A stretch of DNA of 64,000 nt, taken from assembly GCF_037971845.1 (NCBI RefSeq), contig NZ_CP150227.1, positions 4,030,001-4,094,000 of the forward strand, read 5' to 3'. Source of the stretch: Paenibacillus sp. FSL R5-0766 (GTDB taxonomy: Bacteria > Bacillota > Bacilli > Paenibacillales > Paenibacillaceae). Positions 1 through 10,976 of the stretch are shown one piece after another. Made by a program: the position numbers and the translations under genes. Below the pieces are notes generated by a model, which worked only from the letters and a program-made list of their open reading frames with translations, was not told the origin of the DNA and did no database searches. Position 1 is the stretch's first letter. Each line of letters opens with the position of its first letter.

Positions 1-42
1 CCAATAAAAACTGTTTGTTTCATAAACACTGTACTTGTTCAT
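1..42 (-). CDS. 5' end of an unidentified gene, cut by the window edge
   Basis: Fourteen codons are visible, beginning with ATG at 42 on the minus strand and reading MNKYSVYETNSFYW before running off the window. A strong ribosome binding site (AAAGGAGG, 50-57) lies 7 nt upstream, so the start is credible. The fragment is too short to assign a family. Confidence 0.6.
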   Translation of the reverse strand, partial: MNKYSVYETNSFYW

Positions 43-150
43 CTGATAGCCTCCTTTATACACTACATCCAGAACATTACTTGTTACCTTCGTTGAAATA
101 TGTAATCTACATCGACTCGTTTCATGATTGAACTTCCTTTCCTGAAACTT

Positions 151-576
151 TTAAATATTATTCTTATCGCTGAACTCTATGCAAAAAGGTTGCATCTCAG
201 GTTTTAAACAATACTCTATTCTTTCTCTGAAGTTTTTCCATTCGACTTTTAAAATGGCTTCTTCGATTGGAAAAAAACCAGACTCTAAACTCTCCGATGA
301 TGTCGTTAATTCTCCTCCTATTGGTTTGGCTAGAAATAATGTGTTACATATTGAATTTTCGATATTTTGAAATATTCCACAGAATTTGATGATTTCAATG
401 TGGATTCCGGACTCCTCTTTCGTTTCTCTGACCGCAGCTTGACTTAGGGATTCTCCTTCTTCTACTTGACCACCTGGCATTTCCCATCCTCTTCGTGGTC
501 CTCTAATAAGTAATAATTCATTTTTGTCGTTTATCACGATAGCAGCGGCAGATAAAATATGTTTTGGAGGGCTCAT
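151..576 (-). CDS. Nudix hydrolase
   Basis: A 141-residue protein, the usual size for a single-domain Nudix enzyme. These hydrolyse a nucleoside diphosphate linked to another group and need a divalent metal. The Nudix box is complete at residues 36-58: Gly36, five residues, Glu42, seven residues, then RETKEESGI, which supplies the metal-binding glutamates. The N-terminal strand (AAIVINDKNELLLIRG) is typical. GGAG lies 8 nt before the ATG. Substrate cannot be told from sequence; housecleaning of a modified nucleotide is the default guess. It is followed on the same strand by a SUKH protein and a small-molecule kinase, with no obvious functional link. Confidence 0.9.
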   Translation of the reverse strand: MSPPKHILSAAAIVINDKNELLLIRGPRRGWEMPGGQVEEGESLSQAAVRETKEESGIHIEIIKFCGIFQNIENSICNTLFLAKPIGGELTTSSESLESGFFPIEEAILKVEWKNFRERIEYCLKPEMQPFCIEFSDKNNI

Positions 577-639
577 TTATTCGACTCCTTCTAGAGAGAT
601 TGGATATGAATTGAAGTTCTTTATTCTAATACGGAGTCA

Positions 640-1275
640 TTAATCCTTCTTTGACAAAACGAGCGTATAGTTCTTGCCATCATAGTTATTCACATTTTCA
701 ATGTGTCCTTGTAAATGCCTATAATAACGTTCAGAATTTTCACTATTCCAATTCCAGAAATGCGCGCCATTACATATAATCAGTCTTTCAAACCATCTCT
801 CAAAATTCATATTTACCTTAATTGCGCTATCAACGAACAACATTTCAGTCCAATACAAATAGCTAGAAAATCTGTCAATGCATTCATTCGTATTTATAAA
901 AAGCATATCTCCATTATCCGAACCTATTGGAATCCAACCCTGCGGTATCATGCTAACATAATCATAATCAATGTACACCTGTCGAATCATGTTTAAGCTA
1001 TACAATTGGATCCCCCCTCCATAAAAGGGATGCACGAATAGATCTGCTCCATTATGATTTAGTAAAAAAGCTTTATAGTCCCAAGGTATAACTAAATTTA
1101 ACTCTTCAAATAAAGAATCGATCTCCTGATTTGATGAACCCGGATAAAACGTAAAGCTTGCAGGCTCACTATAACCAGTTGAACCTTGTATTAATAATGT
1201 ATTATTACTATCTAATCTTTTCTTCAAACCCTCTAGAGTTAACTCAACTATATTGAAGATTTCCGAAGATTCCAT
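640..1275 (-). CDS. SMI1/KNR4 (SUKH) family protein
   Basis: A 211-residue soluble protein with SUKH-fold hallmarks: a segment IPWDYKAFLLNHNGA near residues 63-77, where a helix ends in the conserved N-G pair, and a later WIPIGSDNGDMLFIN stretch near 113-127. Family knowledge: many bacterial SUKH proteins are immunity proteins against contact-dependent or polymorphic toxins, though stand-alone copies of unknown role are common in Bacillales. No toxin or secretion gene lies next to it here, so immunity is only a possibility. It has no signal peptide or membrane segment. The ATG at 1275 precedes the first conserved helix. Confidence 0.75.
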   Translation of the reverse strand: MESSEIFNIVELTLEGLKKRLDSNNTLLIQGSTGYSEPASFTFYPGSSNQEIDSLFEELNLVIPWDYKAFLLNHNGADLFVHPFYGGGIQLYSLNMIRQVYIDYDYVSMIPQGWIPIGSDNGDMLFINTNECIDRFSSYLYWTEMLFVDSAIKVNMNFERWFERLIICNGAHFWNWNSENSERYYRHLQGHIENVNNYDGKNYTLVLSKKD

Positions 1276-1483
1276 AAGATTTCATCCCTTTGCTTAAAGT
1301 TATCGTATGCCGGTCTTGAGTTCACGACTTCCTCCGAATTAAGCCCAATCGCTAGTTGCGATGCGGATAGTCCGTTCGGTTGTGTTCGTGTGAACTTACT
1401 TCTCTAATGCATTCAACAGATCAAGAGTCAAATGACTAAAACGGAACATTTTTAAATCTGAAAGAACATGATTTTTAGCCAGA

Positions 1484-2263
1484 CTAAAAGAAGTTATATA
1501 TCCCATCTTCAAAATAATTATATTCTTCATCCGTTATTCTTAACTTTCCATACCCGTTATAAAATATTTCTCTATCTCTTTCATTATCAAACGCATTATG
1601 TTTCGGTCTAATGGCTAATGCTACATCATATCTTGGATCGCCATAAGCTGCTCCTGCCCAGTCAATAACTCCAACAATCTTGCAATCATTAACTAGCACA
1701 TTATCTATAGTAAAATCTCCATGAATGAAAGTGTTCTCTACTGGTTTTGGTCTTCCTTCTTTCAACTGTTGAAGTAGTTCTGCTGAGCCGTCTACAGCAA
1801 AGTGAGTTAGATTATATTCTGCTTTATTAAGCATGGTATCTAACCAAGGAGTGTTATTGTTCAATAATTCAACAGGACAAGAGCATTCATGTATTTTCTT
1901 TAAACAAAGCCCAAAGTTAAAAATCGCTTTTTCTTTACTTTGGAGGTCAGGCATCTTAGAGAGAAATTCTCTTAAACTTATTCCTTCAATGTAATCCATC
2001 AGAAGCCATCTCGATGTGTCCTCGGTATGAAATGAATATACCTTTGGAACAGGGAGTCCGGTATGGTAAAGGTATTGAAGCACCTTATATTCATCGGATA
2101 ACCATTCATTATAAAGATCGTTTTCTGTCTTCTTGATGATGTACTTTTGATCAAACGTATCCAGTATAGCCACAGTAGAAGTATGACCTTGCTTAGGAAA
2201 AGTGATTTTCTGGACTTCCCCTATATGTTCTTTTATTTCAATTGGGAGATCTTGAATTTTCAT
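1484..2263 (-). CDS. aminoglycoside phosphotransferase-like kinase (APH fold)
   Basis: A 259-residue protein of the APH/choline-kinase fold, which transfers phosphate from ATP to a hydroxyl of an antibiotic or small metabolite. Visible: the Brenner-type catalytic loop HGDFTIDNVL with Asp183 as catalytic base and Asn188 binding metal, then the metal-binding aspartate in IDWAGAAYGDP (Asp201). The N-lobe lysine is probably in YIIKKTEN near residue 44. AAAGGA precedes the ATG. It is a little shorter than many members (about 290-300), so the last helices may be reduced. Naming it a resistance gene is not justified: most such chromosomal genes in Bacillales have unknown substrates. Confidence 0.8.
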   Translation of the reverse strand: MKIQDLPIEIKEHIGEVQKITFPKQGHTSTVAILDTFDQKYIIKKTENDLYNEWLSDEYKVLQYLYHTGLPVPKVYSFHTEDTSRWLLMDYIEGISLREFLSKMPDLQSKEKAIFNFGLCLKKIHECSCPVELLNNNTPWLDTMLNKAEYNLTHFAVDGSAELLQQLKEGRPKPVENTFIHGDFTIDNVLVNDCKIVGVIDWAGAAYGDPRYDVALAIRPKHNAFDNERDREIFYNGYGKLRITDEEYNYFEDGIYNFF

Positions 2264-2416
2264 AGTTATATCCTTTCTACAATTTCATGCCCTTTCTCTT
2301 TCAGATAAAGTCAATGAAACAATTCCACATTTTGAGTAATTTACCTTAATTATTTCTATAATAACCCATGCTGCAATATTTGCGAAGCGAATTTAAAGCG
2401 TATACATTTCTCTCCA

Positions 2417-2456
2417 AATCAAAAAGAACCCTCCCGCAGGAGCGTTCTTTTTGATT
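2417..2456 (-). terminator. strong symmetric terminator hairpin
   Basis: A 13-bp stem (AATCAAAAAGAAC paired with GTTCTTTTTGATT) encloses a GC-rich inner hairpin. Flanking A and T runs let it work on both strands. It sits just downstream of the small Cys-containing gene on the minus strand and upstream of the APH-like gene. Confidence 0.8.
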
Positions 2457-2474
2457 GATCCGTGTATCATTAGC

Positions 2475-2693
2475 CTAAGCGTACATCATATCCATATACC
2501 CGCGAGTTACTTCTCCGCCTTCGGCTGGTTCGGGCTGGTCTGCCTGTGCGTGTTCTGCCATGCAAGCCTTCACTGCTTCCTCTGTTGTGCAACGATTCGC
2601 ATCGTCACATGTGTAGCATAATTGAAGCATATATCTGGTTAATTCATCCGCCTGCGTGAATTGAGTTTGACCGTTGGTTCTCATCTTCATCAC
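2475..2693 (-). CDS. small Cys-containing protein, unknown function
   Basis: A 72-residue acidic protein not recognised as a named family. Four cysteines lie in its central part: a CYTC pair, then C at spacing six, then a fourth nine residues later, so metal binding or disulphide formation is possible. The N-terminus is helical and the C-terminus ends in GYMDMMYA. The ribosome binding site AGAAGGAG sits so close to the first ATG that the second (2690) or fourth-codon ATG (2684) may be the real start. It has its own promoter with an Fnr/Crp-type site and its own terminator, so it is a real monocistronic gene. A role in low-oxygen physiology is inferred only from that site. Confidence 0.65.
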   Translation of the reverse strand: MMKMRTNGQTQFTQADELTRYMLQLCYTCDDANRCTTEEAVKACMAEHAQADQPEPAEGGEVTRGYMDMMYA

Positions 2694-2712
2694 TCCTTCT
2701 CTTGTTGAGTTA

Positions 2713-2756
2713 AATATATCACCTTCTAATGGATTTATTTGTGATTTATTTCACAA
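2713..2756 (-). promoter_or_regulatory. Fnr/Crp-type (or Rex) box and promoter of the small Cys protein gene
   Basis: The palindrome TTGTGAAATAAATCACAA (2739-2756) matches the Fnr/Crp consensus TGTGA-N6-TCACA at every position. A -10 hexamer TATATT lies at 2713-2718 on the minus strand, predicting a transcription start near 2706. The palindrome centre (2747.5) is then at -41.5, the classic position for an activator replacing the -35 element, and no good -35 hexamer is seen. The same bases match a Rex site with one mismatch, but a repressor would not need this spacing. Confidence 0.65.
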
Positions 2757-2763
2757 ACTAAGT

Positions 2764-2790
2764 AAAAAAGAAAAGGAACCTTTAGGCTCC
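2764..2790 (-). terminator. terminator of the beta-propeller lipoprotein gene
   Basis: On the minus strand GGAGCC-TAAA-GGTTCC is followed by TTTTCTTTTTT. It lies 42 bp beyond the lipoprotein stop codon and just upstream of the Fnr-type box, separating the two minus-strand transcription units. Confidence 0.75.
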
Positions 2791-2831
2791 TCTCTTTTCT
2801 CCTATCTATTCACATCGATAACACTCTATGT

Positions 2832-4112
2832 TTATAGTACTTTCCAATGTACACTACCATCTACCGTTTGCAATAACAACGATCTTTTGGCATCTGTATT
2901 TTCAACCAATATCCAGCCAAGCTTGGGGTTAACCATCTGAATCTTCACAATTTCCGGATAGTCTTCGAGAATTTTCTCCAGTACACTGCTTGCAGGAAGA
3001 GCACTCCACGTTTTGCCCGCATCCTTGGTGTGGTAGGTTATGCCCTTTTGCATCGCCCAACCTTCCGATGCGTTCAGAAATACCGGTGAAAGGTTACGAT
3101 TCGGACCCGTTTGTTTGTTTAAAGTGAAATTGGACAGCTTCCAGCTCTTACCGCCATCGGTGGTAAAGAATCCATTAAATGTCGTGCTCTCCCCTTGAGA
3201 ACAGGACATTGATATCCAGGCTGATTGCGCTTCACGTCCAAAAAATTGTGGTGAACTAACACTGAAATTACCACACCCGTTGAATTTGTTTCGATCAAAG
3301 AAGGATGGTCCAGTATTCCAGTTTTCTCCGCCGTCTGATGTTACATATAACTTCGGTGTGCCGAACTCCAGCGCTGTTAAGAAACCATGTTTTGGATCCG
3401 AGAAAGTCATCCCCGTGGTGTATCCACGTTTGGAAATCTCTTCTGCTTCCTGTTTGCCATCTTCATCACTGGAAGACATCCGATTCCAGGTAATTCCACC
3501 GTCCTCGGTAAAGTAAAGTTTCTTGTCCTGTTTACCAATAGCGGTATCGACCGTGGTGAGAATCCAGCCTTTTTCAGGAGATACAAATGAGATCGCAGTC
3601 ACTTTATCCGTCTTGGACAGAGAAGACAGGCTCCAAGTTACGCCCCCATTGTTGGTGCGAAGCACCATGGTATCTGTTCCACCCATGCCTTCACGAACAA
3701 TCCAACCATGTGCACGATCTACAAAATAAATGCTTTGTCCATATTTAGGGTTAGCCGGAAACTGTACATTTTCCGAAGGTGAAATATTGGTCCAGGTCTT
3801 TCCCTGATCCTGCGTGTAGTACAGGCGCAGCGCATTCCGCGTCACACCCCACGCCAATCCTCCGTTGTCATTGAGCAACTGAAAATCGGTCAAACGGGTC
3901 TGTATTTGGTACTTGGCCATATCTGCAGATTCTGTACTGTTCACAGGGGGAACGACAGTTAATGTCTGCCCTGTATTCCCGGCGTCCTCCTGCTGCTGTT
4001 GCGGAGGTTCTACTTCCGGAGGTTGATCTGAGTCGGTGCATGCAGCCAATACAGCTGCTATACCTATAGACAGCAATGCTGTCTGCGCGATTTTAATCCA
4101 TTGCAAACGCAA
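2832..4112 (-). CDS. lipoprotein with seven Asp-box (BNR/YCF48-like) repeats
   Basis: About 426 residues. The start is taken as TTG at 4112, because AGGTGG lies 7 nt upstream and the product then opens with a lipoprotein signal peptide ending in the lipobox LAAC; upstream ATG codons would add unlikely residues. After a Pro/Gln-rich linker come seven repeats, each with an Asp-box-like motif: YTQDQGKTW, RTNNGGVTW, FTEDGGITW, VTSDGGENW, FTTDGGKSW, HTKDAGKTW and a diverged QTVDGSVHW. Seven repeats fit one seven-bladed propeller. It should be anchored outside the membrane. Relatives include the photosystem assembly factor YCF48 and sialidase-type propellers, but no catalytic function can be read from it. 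Confidence 0.85.
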   Translation of the reverse strand: MRLQWIKIAQTALLSIGIAAVLAACTDSDQPPEVEPPQQQQEDAGNTGQTLTVVPPVNSTESADMAKYQIQTRLTDFQLLNDNGGLAWGVTRNALRLYYTQDQGKTWTNISPSENVQFPANPKYGQSIYFVDRAHGWIVREGMGGTDTMVLRTNNGGVTWSLSSLSKTDKVTAISFVSPEKGWILTTVDTAIGKQDKKLYFTEDGGITWNRMSSSDEDGKQEAEEISKRGYTTGMTFSDPKHGFLTALEFGTPKLYVTSDGGENWNTGPSFFDRNKFNGCGNFSVSSPQFFGREAQSAWISMSCSQGESTTFNGFFTTDGGKSWKLSNFTLNKQTGPNRNLSPVFLNASEGWAMQKGITYHTKDAGKTWSALPASSVLEKILEDYPEIVKIQMVNPKLGWILVENTDAKRSLLLQTVDGSVHWKVL

Positions 4113-4357
4113 GTGGGTTCCACCTCTCTCATCCAATATACAGGCGCGCATGCCTGTCCTATGGCGTTTTATTTACGATTCATCAGAATCCACTGCTCCT
4201 ATTCTACCACAAACCTTATGTAAAAGGCTCATTGCCCACTCATGGTTGGCCCACTCCCTTTTTCCAGCTCATACTCTGGGCTATAGGTCGCACAATTATT
4301 CCCATTAATTTCATCCTAAACTGTTTTTCGACGGAATAATTGGTAAAAAGACATGAA

Positions 4358-4401
4358 ATGTGAACTATTTTATAGACAACACTCGCTTTATATTCTCTAA
4401 T
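4358..4401 (+). promoter_or_regulatory. ldh promoter with a degenerate Rex/Fnr-like half-site
   Basis: TAGACA (4373-4378), a 17-bp spacer and TCTAAT (4396-4401) each match the sigma-A hexamers at five of six positions. This predicts a start near 4408 and a leader of about 35 nt. Just upstream, ATGTGAA at 4358-4364 is an intact half of a Rex or Fnr site, while the second half (TTTATAG) is poor. The site would be centred near -41.5. The promoter call is fairly good; the operator call is weak. Confidence 0.55.
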
Positions 4402-4442
4402 CCCTTAATATGGATGGGAGTATAACCCAAAAAGGAGATGAT

Positions 4443-5378
4443 ATGAACATGACAAATAGCGCAGCTCTGAAACCAAGTCGTGTCGTGATTGTAGGCATGG
4501 GTGCGGTGGGAACAACAACGGGATACACGCTAATGTTGAGACAGCGTTCGTCCGAGTTGGTATTTGTGGATGTGAATCATGATAAGGCAACCGGCGAAAT
4601 GCTGGATATGAACCACGGTCTTCCATTTACGGGAGGCGTGAAAGTATGGGCTGGCGATTATTCCGACTGCAAAGATGCAGATATCATTATTATTACAGCC
4701 GGTGCTTCCCAGAAGCCGGGCGAGACCCGGATTGATCTGCTGAAGAAAAATGCAAGCATTTTCAAAGATATTATTGAGCGCATTACTGAAGTGAATTCTC
4801 ATGGTATTTTGCTGATTGCAACCAATCCTGTAGATATTTTGTCCTATACTTCATGGAAACAAAGCGGATGGCCTGCTTCCCGTGTCATCGGTTCAGGTAC
4901 ATTGCTCGATAGCGCACGTTTCCGTTACCTGATTGGTAAGAATAAAGGGATCGACCCGCGTAGTATTCACGCACACATTATTGGTGAGCATGGAGATTCC
5001 GAAGTACCGGTATGGAGCCTGGCTAACGTTGCAGGAACAGATCTGGAATTGGATGAAGAAACACAACAGGATATCTTCGACCGTACCAAAAATGCAGCGT
5101 ATGAGATTATTAATGCCAAAGGAGCGACTTCCTATGCAATCGCCCTTGCTCTGGACCGCATTGTAGCTGCAATTCTCGGCAACGAAGGCTCCGTTCTGAA
5201 CGTATCCACTTACCTTGAAGACTACAATGGTGTATCGGATGTTTATCTCGGAGTTCCATGTGTTGTCGATCGCAACGGTGTGCGCGAAATTCTGCCTCTT
5301 CCGCTGAATGAATCCGAGAAAGTGGCTTTCCAGGCTTCTGCTAACAAATTAAAAGAACAGATCGCTGGATTGGAATAA
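4443..5378 (+). CDS. ldh: L-lactate dehydrogenase
   Basis: A 311-residue NAD-dependent enzyme that reduces pyruvate to L-lactate and so regenerates NAD during fermentation. The start is ATG 4443, with GGAG 5 nt upstream. Visible: the nucleotide-binding motif GMGAVG at residues 18-23, the specificity-loop sequence SQKPGETR where Gln90 marks lactate rather than malate dehydrogenase, the arginine in SARFR, and the catalytic histidine in GEHGDSEVP (His183). Length is normal for the family. It is monocistronic, with its own promoter and terminator. Redox control by Rex is usual for Bacillales ldh genes, but only half an operator is seen here. Confidence 0.96.
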   Translation: MNMTNSAALKPSRVVIVGMGAVGTTTGYTLMLRQRSSELVFVDVNHDKATGEMLDMNHGLPFTGGVKVWAGDYSDCKDADIIIITAGASQKPGETRIDLLKKNASIFKDIIERITEVNSHGILLIATNPVDILSYTSWKQSGWPASRVIGSGTLLDSARFRYLIGKNKGIDPRSIHAHIIGEHGDSEVPVWSLANVAGTDLELDEETQQDIFDRTKNAAYEIINAKGATSYAIALALDRIVAAILGNEGSVLNVSTYLEDYNGVSDVYLGVPCVVDRNGVREILPLPLNESEKVAFQASANKLKEQIAGLE

Positions 5379-5390
5379 TCCACGTATAAA

Positions 5391-5437
5391 AAATAACCAC
5401 CTGTATTCCTGTAATAAGGAGTATTAAGGTGGTTATT
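5391..5437 (+). terminator. terminator after ldh
   Basis: AATAACCACC pairs with GGTGGTTATT around an inner TATTCC / GGAGTA stem. It begins 12 bp after the ldh stop codon. The T tract is short, so efficiency is uncertain. Confidence 0.6.
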
Positions 5438-5558
5438 AGCTATCCAAATTTCATTTGGTTTACATAAAATTTATTCCGTTATTTCTTTTATCTTTGAACA
5501 TTTTTTTGATTTCTGGATTTTGAATCATTCGATGTCAATTGTTACAGTGTATTACTAA

Positions 5559-6767
5559 TTACCAACTCTCCGTTACTCTAAATACCACATCAACTGTGTT
5601 CGAGCCTGGACCACCAATATTCAATACGGCTAAAGTTACAACCTGATTTTCCGGAAGAGTGAAATCCAAAAGTTCTGAAATGGCCAGTATTTTGGTATTC
5701 CCTGCTCCCCCTCCTGTAATGCCTTGAAACACCACTTCTCCACCTGTAATTGTTGTAGAGGTATTGTTGACTAGCAATGCGGTCTCGCTATCAGGAATAA
5801 TCGTTGTAGCTGTAGGATAATTAACAAAAGTTCCATTTAACGTCCCTCCCACAAGCACTTGGTAACTTAGATCTACGGATGAAATAACATTAATTTCTTC
5901 CAAATTCACCTGTACCGAATTCGTTCTAGCCGAACCCGCTGGAAACACAGCTTTTCTTGTAAATGAAATGACGGGTGTTAATGTTGATGTAACATTTGTT
6001 ATTCTTCTTCTTTCGGAAGTGACTCTATAGGTTGGTTCATATTTTCCGATAATACTATATTGTCTTCCACCCACAAATATATTATAAGCAGCACCAGTTC
6101 CATTATTAGCGACTTGTGCTCTTAACGGAAGATTTGGATCAACAAAGCTTGTTTGCCCTGTTGGGGAGAATCGATGAACGGTAACTACCTCTTGGGCTAA
6201 CGTTACGGGGTCAGGGATAACCACTCTAAATTCGATCACTCCGTAACCATACCATGTAAACAAAATTTGGTATATGTTCCCTTTGGACAAGTTTAATGTA
6301 GCTCCACTCGGCCCTGTCCCGTTTAATGGATCTACATTCCATAAGCTTTGTGGAACTGTCGTATCAACTCCTGCTCTACGTACGGTTACAAACACCGTAG
6401 TACTGTTCACTCCAAAAAAGGCTCCGTTTTGAGTATCATATAATCCCCATTGCGCCACTTGGTTACCTATTGGCAGAGAAGGAATTCGAACCCCTATCCC
6501 CGCCTCTCCTGCATAACCCGGTTCATATCGTCCTCGCAATACACTTTCTAAAACGGCCGAGTCCACCCCACTGGCAGTGTTGCTCACATTATACTCAGTC
6601 GCATCATTGGTAACCGTGCCAGCCCCAGTAGTCATAACTACATCTCTTAGAATCGATAAACCATACACAGAGGTTAGCTCCACAATTGGAGTTTTTTGTG
6701 CTACACGCATCTCATCGAATTGCGAACTTACATTTGGTCCAATATTGGAGATGATAATATCTGACAA
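5559..6767 (-). CDS. head-domain-only paralogue of the collagen-like surface protein
   Basis: A 402-residue protein without signal peptide or membrane segment, made almost entirely of strand-forming Val/Thr/Gly-rich sequence. It aligns over its whole length, at roughly 60% identity by eye, with the C-terminal 400 residues of the protein encoded 63 bp upstream; shared stretches include [33 protein letters not shown] in related form, and [14 protein letters not shown]. It lacks the N-terminal domain and the Gly-X-Thr stalk. The WYGYG-type domain is known to me from uncharacterised viral and bacterial surface proteins, without an assigned function. The pair probably arose by duplication and is probably co-transcribed. 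Inference: a separate cap protein for the collagen fibre, or a receptor-binding variant. Confidence 0.75.
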   Translation of the reverse strand: MSDIIISNIGPNVSSQFDEMRVAQKTPIVELTSVYGLSILRDVVMTTGAGTVTNDATEYNVSNTASGVDSAVLESVLRGRYEPGYAGEAGIGVRIPSLPIGNQVAQWGLYDTQNGAFFGVNSTTVFVTVRRAGVDTTVPQSLWNVDPLNGTGPSGATLNLSKGNIYQILFTWYGYGVIEFRVVIPDPVTLAQEVVTVHRFSPTGQTSFVDPNLPLRAQVANNGTGAAYNIFVGGRQYSIIGKYEPTYRVTSERRRITNVTSTLTPVISFTRKAVFPAGSARTNSVQVNLEEINVISSVDLSYQVLVGGTLNGTFVNYPTATTIIPDSETALLVNNTSTTITGGEVVFQGITGGGAGNTKILAISELLDFTLPENQVVTLAVLNIGGPGSNTVDVVFRVTESW

Positions 6768-6830
6768 TGTTTCTCCTCCTTTGCAGAAAGAGGGAGAAGA
6801 AGTGAATATTCTTCTCCCAGCTTTTATTGA

Positions 6831-9107
<2,277 letters not shown>

Positions 9108-9121
9108 CTAACTTCTTTACA

Positions 9122-9149
9122 TAAAGTATTCCAATTCATGTCAGGGGTG
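9122..9149 (-). promoter_or_regulatory. possible sigma-K-type promoter of the collagen-like gene
   Basis: On the minus strand CACC (9146-9149) is followed after 15 bp by AATACTTTA (9122-9130), close to the sigma-K pattern of AC at -35 and CATA-N3-TA at -10, with one -10 mismatch. The predicted start lies about 50 nt before the ATG. This would fit mother-cell expression of a spore-surface protein, but the match is imperfect. Confidence 0.35.
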
Positions 9150-9185
9150 AGAAGTATCGCATAATTCAGTATTTGAGAACTCAAA

Positions 9186-10953
9186 AAGGGGCTGTCTCAA
9201 AAGCCCTTAAAAAGCGTATCGGCAAAAAGAAATAACACTCATAGGTTCAAAAAAGGACAAAGCAGAGGTTTATCCTGCTTTGTCCTTTTTGCGTTTTTCC
9301 GTCATTGCGGCTTTTTTAAGCAGATTGTGGGCAAGGCAAAGCCACCCGACCTCCAGGCTTACTTTTTGCAAGCCGCGAAGCAGGAATCTTCGGAATCCCC
9401 GGTTGTTTTTGATTTGTCCAAACACACTCTCTCTCCGTCATGCGCTGAACAGAAAGGGTGTATCCTTCCTCGCTGCGCAGTCGTTCCCGCATCTCGTTTT
9501 TTTGCCGCATATAGGTCAGGCTGATCGCGATCTCCCGATTGCCTTTGGCTTTGGTGCATGTTGCTTTCAGAGGACATCTACTACAATCTTCACTTCGATA
9601 ATGGCGGGTACGAATCGTGTAACCACTTTCCGTGACTGTCTCGCTTTCGTACCGAAAATGTAACGTCTTCCCCGCCGCACAGGTCCATGTATCTTCCGTT
9701 TCGTTATAGCTCCAGTTGTCCACCTTGCCAATCGCTTGCTTCCACGCCCTGGTTTTCTCCTTGTGGTACGTCCCATATTTGACGATTGCCTGGATGTTTT
9801 GCTCCTCGAAATAGCTGTAATTCTCTTCACTTCCATATCCTGCATCCGCAATGACGGTCTTCGGTCTTTTGCCGAGCGTTTCTTCGAAATGGTCGAGATG
9901 GGGCTTCAGACATTTCGTGTCTGTGGGTCGCTGGTGCACCGTGTAACCTAAAACAAACTGGTTTTCCGTTCCAATCTGCACATTGTACCCTGGCTTCAAT
10001 TGACCATTTCGCATATGATCTTCTTTCATTCGCATGAACGTTGCGTCTGGATCGGTTTTGCTATAGCTATTCCGCTCCCCTGCGGTTTGGATCTGGTGCT
10101 CATACTTTTGCAGCCGCGGTAGCAAGTCTTTGCGTAACTGGCGTACGGCTTTCTTTACGATTTTGTTTTTCGGTTTTTCTTGTAAGGATTCCTCCAGTTG
10201 CTCAATGGCTTTTTCCAGCTTTTCTGCCGTGAGTGCAGAAGCTTCCCCGAGCTCAGGGAGGTCTGTACCCGCATGGAGCGCATCTTCTTCACTTTCGGCC
10301 GCTTCGATGGTTTGGAACAGGGTATGTACTTTTTCTTGCAGCTTGGCCTGGTACTTGACGACAGCCTTTTTCCAGACAAAGGTGTACCGATTTGCATTCG
10401 CCTCAAGCTTGGTTCCGTCCAGAAAGTAGTGATCCATGGACACGTATTGCTCCTGAACCAGCAGTTCTAGCACGTGGGTAAACACCGTTTCCAGTACCTC
10501 TTTCATCCGCTCGGAACGAAAGCGATTGATGGTCCGAAAATCCGGTTGTTGCCGCCCAGCGAGCCACATGAACATGATATTTTCGCGAACAGCCTTGGCG
10601 ATTTGCCGGGATGAATAGATGCGTTGGGTATAGGCGTAGATGATGATTTTGGTGAGCATTTTGGGATGATAGCTATGGCGGCCCCCGCCAGGATATGCTG
10701 CACTAAAAATGGAATCGCTCAGGCGATTGATTGCGTCATTTACAACACGAACGAGGTGGTTTTCGGGGATATCTGTCTCCAAATCCATTGGCAAGAAAAG
10801 TTGATCCATGGTATATTGAATGTACAAAAGAAGCCCTCCTTAGAAATGGTTGCTCGACACTTCCATTTTACCAAGGAAAGGCTTCTTTTTGTTTTACAAT
10901 TTGGAAAACAGGTCTGTCCCTAGCCATTTTTATGACTTATGGGACAGCCCCTT
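9186..10953 (-). mobile_element. IS1182-family insertion sequence
   Basis: About 1.77 kb bounded by imperfect inverted repeats: AAGGGGCTGTCTCAAAAGCC on the left and, read inward on the other strand, AAGGGGCTGTCCCATAAGTC on the right (16 of 20 identical). It carries one transposase frame on the minus strand, and a hairpin (GGACAAAGCAG / CTGCTTTGTCC) overlaps its end. I see no clear target-site duplication. It sits between the promoter region of the collagen-like gene and an orphan integrase gene. Confidence 0.88.
9270..10827 (-). pseudogene. IS1182-family transposase, frameshifted near the C-terminus
   Basis: A DDE transposase read from TTG 10827, which has GGAGG 8 nt upstream. The frame is continuous to about 9437 and shows family features: the N-terminal domain with NHLVRVVNDAIN, the first catalytic aspartate near FLDGTKLEANANRYTF, the second in VIADAGYGSEENY, and a Cys cluster in CSRCPLKATC. 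At an alternating tract (9424-9436) the frame slips. The reading frame then gives an unrelated tail ending at 9316, while the neighbouring frame gives the expected ending (VFGQIKNNRGFRRFLLRGL and onward) to a stop at 9270-9272. Two missing bases would restore about 519 residues. Probably inactive unless the ribosome shifts frame there. Confidence 0.85.
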
Positions 10954-10976
10954 CTCTAAATCTAATTATTCAATAG

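Noticed and set aside
1276..1483. Possible gene remnant between the SUKH and APH-like genes
   Set aside because: No frame with a binding site or recognisable family sequence was found in the 208-bp gap.
640..2263. Toxin-immunity locus around the SUKH protein
   Set aside because: No toxin, secretion or polymorphic-toxin gene is visible on either side; neighbours are a Nudix enzyme and an APH-like kinase.
4359..4374. Full Fnr box upstream of ldh
   Set aside because: The right half (TTATA) matches TCACA at only three of five positions, so only a half-site is claimed.
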